A stretch of 64,000 nucleotides of DNA. Source: Actinoplanes lutulentus. Its GTDB lineage: Bacteria > Actinomycetota > Actinomycetes > Mycobacteriales > Micromonosporaceae. The notes beneath the pieces were generated by a model. It did not search any database, was not told where the DNA came from, and worked only from the letters and a program-made list of their open reading frames with translations. The position numbers and the translations under genes are program-made. Location of the stretch: positions 1-64,000 of the forward strand of contig NZ_QLMJ01000019.1 of the NCBI RefSeq assembly GCF_003259845.1. Reading direction: 5' to 3'. Below, piece by piece: positions 1 to 8,429 of this stretch; the stretch's first letter is position 1, and each line of letters opens with the position of its first letter.

Positions 1-238
1 CACAGATGACCAAGTCTCGCCAAAATCTGCCGAGCGCGCGCCGATGTGATCGGAATATTTTGACAAGATCAATCACGCAAGAAGGGACAGAACCCAGTGT
101 CAGCGCCAGATCTATCCGTTCTTGAGCGCCACTAACTTTCGCCGCGAACTCGTGTCGGTGAGTTTCGGCGCCACCGTCATTTCACATTCAGATGAGCCTG
201 GTCCCCGACGGCGCGAGAGCCTCGGCGAGGCCCGTGTG

Positions 239-658
239 TTAGTCGAAGCCTCGGTAGGTTCCGGTCGCGTCCACAGCGTCAGCGAAGTCGGCGAAATCCA
301 TGTTGGCGATCGAAAGGTTCGCCGAGACGTCGGCGTAGAACTGCACCGGAACGCGGAAGCTGCGGCCTGGTTCGGTGTCCAGATCAACTGCGAGAAGCGG
401 GTGCTCGTCATCAGCCAGAGTCTTCGTGTCGACGACAAACAGGTAGAACACCTTGTAGTCGATGTCGGCGGTGGCGTCTGCGTCAACGAGTTGTTGGACC
501 GTCGCGCCGGCATAAACGGTGTCGCTGACGAAGGTGGCCATCCGGTAGTCACCGATCCTGCTCAGATTCTCCATGAAAGCTTCCCAGCGACGATCGTCAT
601 CGAAGTTCGTGCGAAGGACTAGCGAGGTCAGGTCATCGGATTGAGGCAACGGCTGCAC
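239..658 (-). CDS. DUF6924 domain protein
   Basis: This 139-residue cytoplasmic protein has the layout of the actinobacterial DUF6924 family. It begins with the LPQSDDLTSLVLRT segment and has a central hydrophobic VFYLFVVD strand followed by DDEHPLLAVDLDTEPGRSFRVP. It closes with the family-typical NLSIANMDFADFADAV block and a GFD end. No catalytic residues are evident, and the family has no known biochemical role; members are often found as small stand-alone genes in accessory DNA. The ATG at 658 fits the family N-terminus. No operon partner is visible: the next leftward gene lies about 300 bp upstream, across a stretch without convincing coding sequence. The length matches the family, so the gene looks intact. 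The family assignment is from recognition of the sequence. Confidence 0.8.
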   Translation of the reverse strand: MQPLPQSDDLTSLVLRTNFDDDRRWEAFMENLSRIGDYRMATFVSDTVYAGATVQQLVDADATADIDYKVFYLFVVDTKTLADDEHPLLAVDLDTEPGRSFRVPVQFYADVSANLSIANMDFADFADAVDATGTYRGFD

Positions 659-967
659 CGGAAGATCATCTCAGGTGTAGAGCACAGCGCAGGGCGCTGA
701 CCTTGTCTGCGAAGACTTCTTCGCCGCCGCTGGACCCGCTGTCCACCACGAGGTCGACGACCTGCTGCAAGCAAAGGCACATCACCGGCGGACCTGGATG
801 GCTGATCGACATGCTCGTACTCACCCGCCAACGCCTCGAGACCTCAGCCGAACCCGACAGATCACCCCGGACAGGCGGCCGGCTCGCGCGAGAGTGGCGC
901 TCGACCTCACCGACATTGATCAAATCGAGCCGCCCAACTTTGCTGCCATCTTGTGCCCTGCGGGCGC
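659..967. other. Gap without a convincing gene
   Basis: About 310 bp between the DUF6924 gene and the lipoprotein gene. Short open frames exist on both strands but overlap each other and give low-complexity, Arg/Ser-rich translations. A plus-strand stretch near 890-1010 could be a decayed coding remnant. I see no promoter, repeat or RNA gene that I can support. Confidence 0.4.
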
Positions 968-1507
968 CTACTTCCCAGCCGGCAATGATGACGTCGGCGC
1001 GATGATGGCGTAGGCCGAAGGGACGTCGGACTGGTCCCCTTGCAAGTAGACAACGATCTGCTCGCCGGGCAGCGTGCCCACGACGTTCACCGTCACCGTT
1101 CCGTCGCAGGGGATCTCAGCGGTGGCAATCGGATCATCAGAAGCGCCGGCCCTGCCGCTGCGTACCTCGACTGTCAGCGTCCTACCCGAGGTCGCCGATG
1201 TGCAGGCAGCCTGCACCCCGTACTGCTGTCCGGCACGTGCAGTGCGGCGCACGGTGGTCTCGCCGGCAGGGTGTCCGTCCTTCTGCGTGAGCACTCTTCG
1301 AGACAGCTCACCGAGGACGGCGGGAGGCGGGTTCAGCCGCGCCAGCGGTGTGGTGCTGGTAGCAGCTGAGGGCATCTGGGACGGTCGGTTCTCATTCTGA
1401 GGCGACGTGGACGGCTTCGATCCCGGGGCCGGGCCGTTCGTGCATCCCGCGATGGTGACAGCTGCTGTTACCGCCATAAACAGGGCTACCGTCAGCGAAC
1501 TCGACAT
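968..1507 (-). CDS. Putative lipoprotein
   Basis: This 179-residue protein starts with a lipoprotein signal peptide: Met-Ser-Ser-Ser, then a hydrophobic stretch, then a lipobox ending TIAGC near residue 21. It would be lipidated at that cysteine and anchored on the outer face of the membrane. A Pro/Ser/Thr-rich linker (about residues 25-60) follows, then a compact domain with two cysteines that could form a disulfide and several beta-strand-like segments. I chose the start at 1507 because it places the signal peptide at the very N-terminus; an upstream in-frame ATG at 1564 would add 19 residues before it. The domain family is not recognised. It has no close operon partner. Confidence 0.65.
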   Translation of the reverse strand: MSSSLTVALFMAVTAAVTIAGCTNGPAPGSKPSTSPQNENRPSQMPSAATSTTPLARLNPPPAVLGELSRRVLTQKDGHPAGETTVRRTARAGQQYGVQAACTSATSGRTLTVEVRSGRAGASDDPIATAEIPCDGTVTVNVVGTLPGEQIVVYLQGDQSDVPSAYAIIAPTSSLPAGK

Positions 1508-1757
1508 GCGCTCATCACTCCAACCTGACAGCGAACCGGTGACAAACACACTGAACTGCCGCAAGTCGCGTCACGGATCGTGACGGCCATCAGCACCGAC
1601 CGGTTCACGCTCGTGCCGAGTAGAAGGGCATCGGCTCGGCGACCGTGATATCCCTGGCGTTCACGAACGAGTGGAGAACCAGCCACCAATGGTGCGGGCC
1701 GGGTTAATGCGCGGTCGCGCCTATGCGATCATCAGGCCATGACGATCAGAAAGGCCA

Positions 1758-2750
1758 ATGGCCGCTAACCGCCGGCTCGCGCTCCACGCGGCGCTTCCGG
1801 ATCATTACTCTCATCTCGAGGTCATGGCCTCGACTATCGATCATGGCGGTCGGCTCGTCTCTCTGGTCGCCAATCCAGCGCAGGAATTCGTTGCTGTCCC
1901 GTACTTCACTAAGCTGCGCCCACCACCGCGTTACGACGCAACGGCTCTCATATGTCATGGGGCCGAGGTTCGTGAGATCCCGCTGAAGGGTCTCGACCTC
2001 TGGTTCAACGGCATCGACTCTCTCGGCGACGGCGTCGTGTTGTCTGCTGCCCGCTGTGCCTCGCCCGGGGTCTCCTACGAACGTTACGGTGAACCGGTGC
2101 CGGAAGAGGAGCTGACCCTCACTACGAACGTGCGGGTGGTCGATAGCCGCGGTCAGACACAAGCGGCCTTCTACGCAGGCGACGGCGTTGAAAAACTCAT
2201 GACTGATGCTCGCGGTCACATTTGGACTAGCTACTTCGATGAGTCGAGCTACTGGTCTCGCAACCCGGACGGCACCCGCTCGTACGGCTTCATGATCGGC
2301 TTGGCACGGTGGGACCACAATGGCGGCGAACCGTGGATGGTGTCATCCGATACCCCGGACGTGCCTTGGTGCGACTGCTACGCACTGAATATCGGCTGTG
2401 AGCAGATCCATGCTTGTCCGTATCCCGACTTCGCCGTGGTTGAGCTCGATTCGAATGGTGTCCGGGCCGTCATCGATAACACCATCACCCGATGCAATGG
2501 GCTCGCCGTCACGAGCACGGAGTTTGCTTTCCTTGACCAGTACAAAGACGGTGACGGATTCCGGTGGGATATTCGTCGAGGCCGCCGAGACGGGGCGATC
2601 ATCATCGAGTATGACCGCGAGCACCTGGTGTTGCCGGACGGCCGGCAACCATCAGGCTGGGCACGTGGCAAGGTCGGCCGCGACGAAATGCTTTGGTTAC
2701 AGGTGGATGGAGACCGCCGCCGTTGGTACCGGTACGAGATCGACGCGTAA
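1758..2750 (+). CDS. Conserved hypothetical protein, propeller-like
   Basis: This 330-residue soluble protein has no signal peptide or membrane segment. The sequence shows repeated aromatic/acidic strand-turn units, for example GDGVEKLMTDARGHIWTSYF and a later NGLAVTSTEFAFLDQY segment. This is the style of SMP-30/gluconolactonase-like or YncE-like beta-propellers, which often occur as conserved hypotheticals in actinomycetes. No definite catalytic motif is visible. The ATG at 1758 has an AGAAAGG stretch just upstream, spaced rather tightly, so a downstream start at Met23 is possible. The gene stands alone between gaps and its function is unknown. Confidence 0.7.
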   Translation: MAANRRLALHAALPDHYSHLEVMASTIDHGGRLVSLVANPAQEFVAVPYFTKLRPPPRYDATALICHGAEVREIPLKGLDLWFNGIDSLGDGVVLSAARCASPGVSYERYGEPVPEEELTLTTNVRVVDSRGQTQAAFYAGDGVEKLMTDARGHIWTSYFDESSYWSRNPDGTRSYGFMIGLARWDHNGGEPWMVSSDTPDVPWCDCYALNIGCEQIHACPYPDFAVVELDSNGVRAVIDNTITRCNGLAVTSTEFAFLDQYKDGDGFRWDIRRGRRDGAIIIEYDREHLVLPDGRQPSGWARGKVGRDEMLWLQVDGDRRRWYRYEIDA

Positions 2751-2834
2751 ACTTTTGCCATTGCGACCAGAGATCCTCGGTTGCCGCGATGGAATCAGAT
2801 CAACAAATCGGAAGCACTTCCGCGTGCCGTGCGC

Positions 2835-3456
2835 TCAACCGCTGTCAAGGCGTGGCGTGGATGGTATCGAGAGCTTTACTCGCATGGCTTCGACCCAGAC
2901 GTTCGGTCGGCCTTCGTAATGGTCTGTCAGCCGCGATTCGACGTGTTCCTTCGGCCAACTGGCCTGGCGTTCCAGACCGATGCACTCTTCGCGCGGCACG
3001 GACAGGCGTGTGGATACGCCTGGCTCGATGATCGAGCATGTGCCGTTGAAGATGTCTTGGTGGAATACCGTCGGGATGGCAGGCAGGTTCTGTTCCGGAA
3101 GTCGCAACAGCACGGTCCCCCAACGTCCGGTGGAGTAGGCGGCGCGGTCGACGCCGATGACGAACAGCGGCCGGCCGGAACACAGGATGGGTAGCTCGGC
3201 CTGCTCCGGGTCACGCTCGCATCCGTAGAACGCTATGAAAGGTTCTCTCGCGGTCATGACGGCGAGAGCGCGATGTGCGCCGGCCGGTACCAGCAGAACG
3301 GACCCTGGAGTGAATCGAACCCTCATGCGCGCCTTCCTCGGCTCCGCCGCTCCCGCAGCCAAATACGTGCTGCTCATCTTGCCCGTACGTATGCTCAAGC
3401 ACGTCGACGACGTCTTCCGGATACGTATCGTCGATACCCGACTCGAGGCCGTACAT
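2835..3456 (-). pseudogene. Frameshifted cupin-like remnant
   Basis: Two minus-strand frames appear to be parts of one broken gene. The first (about 3456-3330) reads as an acidic N-terminal segment beginning MYGLESGIDD. The second (3326-2835, 163 residues) has a cupin-like strand, FTPGSVLLVPAGAHRALAV, followed by an uncharacterised domain. A one-base frame change near 3326-3340 would join them. Alternatively, only the 3326-2835 frame is a real small gene with ATG at 3326. An overlapping plus-strand frame (3327-3666) also has high third-position GC, so the assignment is uncertain. No function is proposed beyond a possible cupin fold. Confidence 0.35.
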
Positions 3457-4107
3457 GGGCTGTTCACCCGCAGTGACGAACGGGTAATGCAGCCGTTTCT
3501 CGACATCCTGGAGTCACCAGCGGAGCCCTCCAATCCCGGGTTGGTGTCCGAGGCGCTGCGCGCTCTCGCGACTGCCACGGTGAGTCCCCGACTGCGCCCC
3601 CATCTGATGGCTGCCTTCTGGACGATCCGATCGATAAGTAGCCCGTCAACATCCAAGACGCCTTGATGAAGTACGGCGAGCAACTACTGCGCTGATCGGC
3701 TCTATGTCTCCGCCGCGATCTCGTTCGCAGGCCGTCGCCGGATGACGCTTGGGCCGCCGTAGCTGCAACATCGGGAGCGCCGGGAATGCGGATCAACGCG
3801 GTCAGGTGCGCTCTTTCAACCGTGAACCGCTCGACAGGCACGGTGGCGGTCGGCACGCGGCTCGGCTGGTCGGGCCGAATTGAGTACATCCTTGAAGCCC
3901 CATGTATAGAAGGCGCTGTGGAAGGCTCGGCAGTACTGCTACTTCTGGCTCGCCAGTAAAGCCATCACAGCCGAACAGATTACGGACCATGTCGGACTCG
4001 AACCTAACCGCAGTCATGGGAAGCCGTCGGACGTTGCCACGGGTGGTCCCCGCCAATCATCGGTGGGAGATCTACTATCAGACGCACGGACCGATCGATG
4101 AACAAAT

Positions 4108-4344
4108 GTGCGCCGTTCTCGCTCGTATCGCGCCCGCGCCGATCGGGTGCGAGCCCTCGTCGACGGCGGCGACGTCGAGGCGGGCCTGATGCTGGTCCGC
4201 TGGTTCGATGATCCAGACAGCAACGCGCTGGGCTGGTGGCTCATCCGCGAGCAGATCCAACTACTCGCACGGATGGGCGCAACCGTCGAATCAGACGAGT
4301 ATGCGGCCACGCAGGGCGTCACCGGAACCCATACCTCAGGCTAA
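4108..4344 (+). CDS. Small hypothetical protein, possibly frameshifted
   Basis: This frame encodes a plausible acidic helix-rich segment (DGGDVEAGLMLVRWFDDPD, then a Trp-Trp-containing helix) after a short arginine-rich start. A second plus-strand frame, ending just before it and starting near 3989, reads RWEIYYQTHGPIDEQMCAVL and would join it if one base were missing around 4125. The two halves together could be a single protein of roughly 110 residues. The family is not recognised. It may be a degraded gene in this remnant-rich stretch. Confidence 0.35.
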   Translation: MRRSRSYRARADRVRALVDGGDVEAGLMLVRWFDDPDSNALGWWLIREQIQLLARMGATVESDEYAATQGVTGTHTSG

Positions 4345-4624
4345 TTCTGATCGTCGGGCATGGCTTCTTCTCCGGCAGGTCACCGCATCCGGTCCGCTCT
4401 CTGCCCGCGCAACACCGATTACCGGACCCAGTGGGGTAGATGCTCAGATATCGCTATACCATTCATGAACTATAGTCGACCTTCCTGCACAATGCAGCAA
4501 AAGCCGCAAATGCACCTACCAGATGACGCCGATCCCTCGGCTCGGTGACCGACTTCGGTTCTTCAAAATGGTTAATCAGGACTAGTACATCGGCCGGTGA
4601 TTCAAGCCCTGGGAGGGAATTCAC

Positions 4625-7600
4625 GTGGGAGATGCCCAGAATCTCGTCGAGGTTGTCTACGCGGATGATTCCCGCTCATCTCACTCCGGTTACCACCTCG
4701 GTGGCGGGTTGATCTTGACAGTCCCAAATGCCGGGGATGAGGTGGGACACCCGGTCGAAGTGCTCTCGGCGGCCACCGAATCGCTCAGCGGCCGGATTGC
4801 CTGGATCGCCGCCGGCCAGATGAATGCCGCCCTGATTCAGCTGGATTCACCTCTGCCACGACTCGGGGATACCCCGGTCCGGTGGGGAATCCTATCCGAA
4901 GGCACGATGGCCGTCGAATGCGAAGTGGCGGGAATCTCCTCACCACAGCGAGCCCTGCGACGGATGATTGGCACCGCCATCCCCCTAACCGGCTCTCAGC
5001 CGGGCCTGCTGACCATCGCCATCCAGCCGTCCGATGATTCCGCCCAAGCCGGCGAATCGCCTTGGCAGGGATTTTTCGGAGGTCCGGTATGGTCCGGGGA
5101 TTATTTGATCGGGGTCACCTCGCGGGCGCAAATAACTCCTGAGGGCGAGCGGCTCGCGGCTGTCCCAGTCGCCGCATTCGCCCACAATCAGGCTTTCCTC
5201 GACCTGGTCACCGGCGCTACGGGACGACCGCCTCATCTGGAGATCCTGAATGTTTCTGCCGTCCAGGATCAAAAAGATCCGATTACCTTCGACGTTTTTC
5301 TCTCCTACGCCAACCGGGACATCCCGCTGGCATCCCGGATGGATTCTCAGCTGTCGCGGGCCGGGCTGAACGTATATTTCGCCGAACGCCTCGTCGAAGA
5401 GGGGACCAACCTCGACGAGGAGCTGGCCGAAGGTGTTCGCCAGTCGAAATCCCTGGTCGTTATTGTCAGTGCCGAGTTCGCTCCGGACTCCTGGGTGCTC
5501 CGGGAAATCTCGATGGCACAGAAGGCATCCTCGGCACCGTCACTCATCATCCCGGTACGGGTAGGAGGTGCCAAGCTACCGCCGGCGCTCATGCCGTATC
5601 TGGGGCTCGATCTTGCCGAACCCACAGACGAAGCGGAGTTCGCCTCGGTCGTCGCACGAATCGTCGCCACGCTGAGGGGCGGCTCGTCAGGAGGTGACGT
5701 ACCCGCACCTGCAACGGTGACAGCGACCGCTTCGGTCGCAAGCGCCAGCGCGCAAGCGTTCAATCCGACCGTGTTGACATCGGCCGGCACATCAGATTCG
5801 GTCGACCAGCCGACCGCACTCGACGATGCGGCCGATATCGCAGGCATTGGCATATGGGGGTTCCGCGATCGGCCCGCCCAGCGGGATGCCCTTCGGCGGG
5901 ACAAGGTCGTCGAGGTCGTCACGGCGATGTTGTGCGAGGGCGGCCCCGCTGACTCCGACCCCGAGCGACGCGGTCCGACCGTCGTGGCGCTAGAAGGCGC
6001 CTGGGGCACCGGCAAGACGACGCTCATGGATCTGATCGAGCAAAAGCTCGGGAAGCAGCGCGATGCCGGACAGTCAGAATCTCCGCAGGCGCCGTCCCGG
6101 TTGCGGGCGTGGCGTGCTGACTTGGCACTGAGCAGTTGGCCGAGATGGCGCCAGGTCTGGGAGAAGAGCATGCGGCGGATGCCAGGCGGCGACACCCCGC
6201 TGACCGCCCGATTCGAGCCGTGGACCTACCAGACCGGTGAACAGGTATGGGCTGGTCTCGCCGCTACGTTGCTCGAATCGGCGGAGATGACCATCGGCTG
6301 GCACGACCACGCCAGGGAACGTTATTGGTTCCAGCGCAACTCCAAACGGCTCGACGCGCAACAGCTACGGCAGTCGCTGCGTCGCCGAGTGGTGTCCCCC
6401 CTCTTCAAAGTCGGCGTCTTCGCCCTGATAGTCCCGATCGTGTCCCAATTGGCTCGGGCCACAGACACCGACTACACGCTCGGCGATTGGGTGTTCGCCG
6501 GGGTCAACGTCGCTCTCCTGGTACCGACCCTGCTGTTGGCGGGCGCGCTGCTGCACACCGCTGTCCGATGGTTTCGTCCGGTCGCCACCATGTTGCCTAC
6601 CGAGCTGTTCCACAAGCCGGTGCTCAGCACGGCGCTCAGCCCAGCGACCACCGCCAAGGCGGACCCTGCGATGCGAGACCCTTACTACCGGGCGCATGCC
6701 GGCTACCTGTACCTGCTGCAGCATGATGTGTTCCACGTCCTTGGCGACATCGACCATGAGCTGATCGTCTTCATCGACGATCTCGACCGCTGTGGCGCCA
6801 AGACCACCGCGGACGTGTTCGAGGCGATCAACATGTTCCTGACCCGGCACTTCCCGACGACGCGGTTCGTGATCGGCCTGGACGCCGCTGCGGTGGTCGC
6901 GCACCTCGATGACACTTACAGCGCGCTGGCCAACCAGAAACAGATTCGCACCGACGCGGACCCCACTGTGGGGTGGAGTTATCTTCGCAAGCTGATCCAG
7001 TTGCAGATTCCGGTACCGGGCATCCCGGACGACCTGGTGCCGGAGATCCTGGCCGGGCTGCTGACCACGAAAGGTGAGTACGATCAGGCTCGGACGATTC
7101 TCGCCCAGACACGGAGCTCAGCCGACGACGACTCAGCGGTTTCTACCCCCTCGTCCGTAGACGTCGGCCTCGTCGTTTCCGTAGCGGAGCCCGCCTCCGG
7201 GCAACCGGCCGAGGGCGGTACCTCGGCCACCGAGACGATCATGCCGGCCGTCGTCCGCACCCTGGAACTTGACCGCGAGGTCCGAGCGCTGCTGGTGGAA
7301 CGACTGACGGCCCAGCCGAATCTGTCCGTCCGCGAGGCCAAACGGTTGCTGACCACGTGGCAGTTCTATGTGCACCTAGTCGAGCTGCTCGCACCAATGA
7401 CCGGCGCCGGGTCGGTCCAGCGAGCCCGGCATCTCATCATTCTCTCCGAGATTCTCGTTCGCTGGCCCGCGTCGCAGCGGCGCCTGTTAAGCCGCGTCAA
7501 GGGCGAACACGGCCTTGTCCTACTGGCCCGATCCACCGGCAGCGAACTGGACTGGGGACGGGCAATCAACGGCCTCGGACTGACTTCCGCTGCCCACCAG

Positions 7601-7681
7601 AAGGCATGCTCCGGGGTACGTTCACTGCTCCAAACGTACGACGCGACCGCGGTCGCGGAGCTTGCCGCACAACTGACCTGA
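4625..7681 (+). CDS. Pseudo-trypsin/TIR/KAP P-loop NTPase fusion, probable defence protein
   Basis: This is a 1018-residue three-module protein. Residues 1-200 follow a trypsin-like fold pattern, but all three catalytic positions look replaced: Asn35 for His in the LTAAH-type motif, Asn67 for Asp, and Phe151 for Ser in the GxSGGP-type motif. Residues 220-350 are a TIR domain (FDVFLSYANRD at 222) whose SWVLREI motif puts Glu294 where TIR NADases such as SARM1 carry the catalytic Glu. A low-complexity Ala/Thr/Ser linker (355-410) leads to a KAP-family NTPase: Walker A GAWGTGKTT (458-466), two inserted membrane helices (about 596-615 and 632-655) and Walker B LIVFIDDLDR (713-722). The GTG start is preceded by GGGAGG at 4611. 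KAP NTPases with membrane inserts and TIR effectors are linked to phage exclusion. The inferred role is membrane-tethered sensing with NAD-degrading output. Confidence 0.85.
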   Translation: MGDAQNLVEVVYADDSRSSHSGYHLGGGLILTVPNAGDEVGHPVEVLSAATESLSGRIAWIAAGQMNAALIQLDSPLPRLGDTPVRWGILSEGTMAVECEVAGISSPQRALRRMIGTAIPLTGSQPGLLTIAIQPSDDSAQAGESPWQGFFGGPVWSGDYLIGVTSRAQITPEGERLAAVPVAAFAHNQAFLDLVTGATGRPPHLEILNVSAVQDQKDPITFDVFLSYANRDIPLASRMDSQLSRAGLNVYFAERLVEEGTNLDEELAEGVRQSKSLVVIVSAEFAPDSWVLREISMAQKASSAPSLIIPVRVGGAKLPPALMPYLGLDLAEPTDEAEFASVVARIVATLRGGSSGGDVPAPATVTATASVASASAQAFNPTVLTSAGTSDSVDQPTALDDAADIAGIGIWGFRDRPAQRDALRRDKVVEVVTAMLCEGGPADSDPERRGPTVVALEGAWGTGKTTLMDLIEQKLGKQRDAGQSESPQAPSRLRAWRADLALSSWPRWRQVWEKSMRRMPGGDTPLTARFEPWTYQTGEQVWAGLAATLLESAEMTIGWHDHARERYWFQRNSKRLDAQQLRQSLRRRVVSPLFKVGVFALIVPIVSQLARATDTDYTLGDWVFAGVNVALLVPTLLLAGALLHTAVRWFRPVATMLPTELFHKPVLSTALSPATTAKADPAMRDPYYRAHAGYLYLLQHDVFHVLGDIDHELIVFIDDLDRCGAKTTADVFEAINMFLTRHFPTTRFVIGLDAAAVVAHLDDTYSALANQKQIRTDADPTVGWSYLRKLIQLQIPVPGIPDDLVPEILAGLLTTKGEYDQARTILAQTRSSADDDSAVSTPSSVDVGLVVSVAEPASGQPAEGGTSATETIMPAVVRTLELDREVRALLVERLTAQPNLSVREAKRLLTTWQFYVHLVELLAPMTGAGSVQRARHLIILSEILVRWPASQRRLLSRVKGEHGLVLLARSTGSELDWGRAINGLGLTSAAHQKACSGVRSLLQTYDATAVAELAAQLT

Positions 7682-8335
7682 CAGTCGCGACCGGCGCAGC
7701 GGGACGTCACCCACCGGCACGACGGGGCAGGCCCAGGCCGGGATCGACACCTACCCGGTCGGCCTGAACCGGGATAGGAGCGGCGGCCGTGTCTACAGTC
7801 CCCCACCAGAGGAAGAACACGACTGAAGGGCTGATGCCGTGCTGACGATCCTGCGATCGCACCACGGCATCGCCTTACAACGGCTGTAGCTTTCGCGGGT
7901 AGCCCTCGCTTCTAACGCCTGTCCAGCTGATTTCGTGGTTTACCGGCCCGAAGCCGCCAATGGCGTGCGGCCGCCTGGCACCCCCATCAGGCGACACGGC
8001 CGGCGGGAGCACGTCGCTCTGCAGTGTTGCGCTCGACTGCTCCGTTAACTCTTCGCCGAGCCAGAGACCCCAGACATGCTCACGTCGCACGATGCGCCCA
8101 CTACGGAGGCCAAGCACGTCGAGAACCAGAAAACCGAACCAGCGCAGCAAGAGACCTCCGCGACACCCACATCGCTGAGCCCCAGCACGAAGACACCTGC
8201 CATCGCAGGCCACCGGAATCTGATCATGGGTCCTCCCCCGTCGGGAGGCCGGGAACAAGCCGCTGCGGAGACATCGAACGCCACAGGCTGTGAAGACACT
8301 GTGAAGCACATACCCGGGAGGCGACCACGATGGCA
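7682..8335. other. Intergenic gap before the RHS gene
   Basis: About 650 bp without a gene I can support. Short frames on both strands overlap (for example a Thr/Pro/Gln-rich plus frame at 8076-8339) and none has recognisable domains. The stretch could contain an unannotated small gene or the RHS promoter. Confidence 0.4.
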
Positions 8336-8357
8336 ATAGACTGATGTCTATCTTTTT
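8336..8357 (+). terminator. Small hairpin with T-run
   Basis: A 6-bp inverted repeat (ATAGAC / GTCTAT, 4-nt loop TGAT) is followed directly by CTTTTTC. This resembles a short rho-independent terminator, unusual in such GC-rich DNA. No confident gene ends upstream on the plus strand, so it may instead insulate the RHS gene. Confidence 0.4.
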
Positions 8358-8429
8358 CTGAACGCATATCCATCGACGAACATGATTCCCTCGGCGGGTC
8401 GAACTCCTACGGGGGAGGTATGTAGATCG

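Noticed and set aside
3327..3666. Plus-strand frame with high third-position GC
   Set aside because: It overlaps the minus-strand cupin-like frames and has no recognisable family or ribosome-binding site. It is kept only as an alternative reading of a decayed region.
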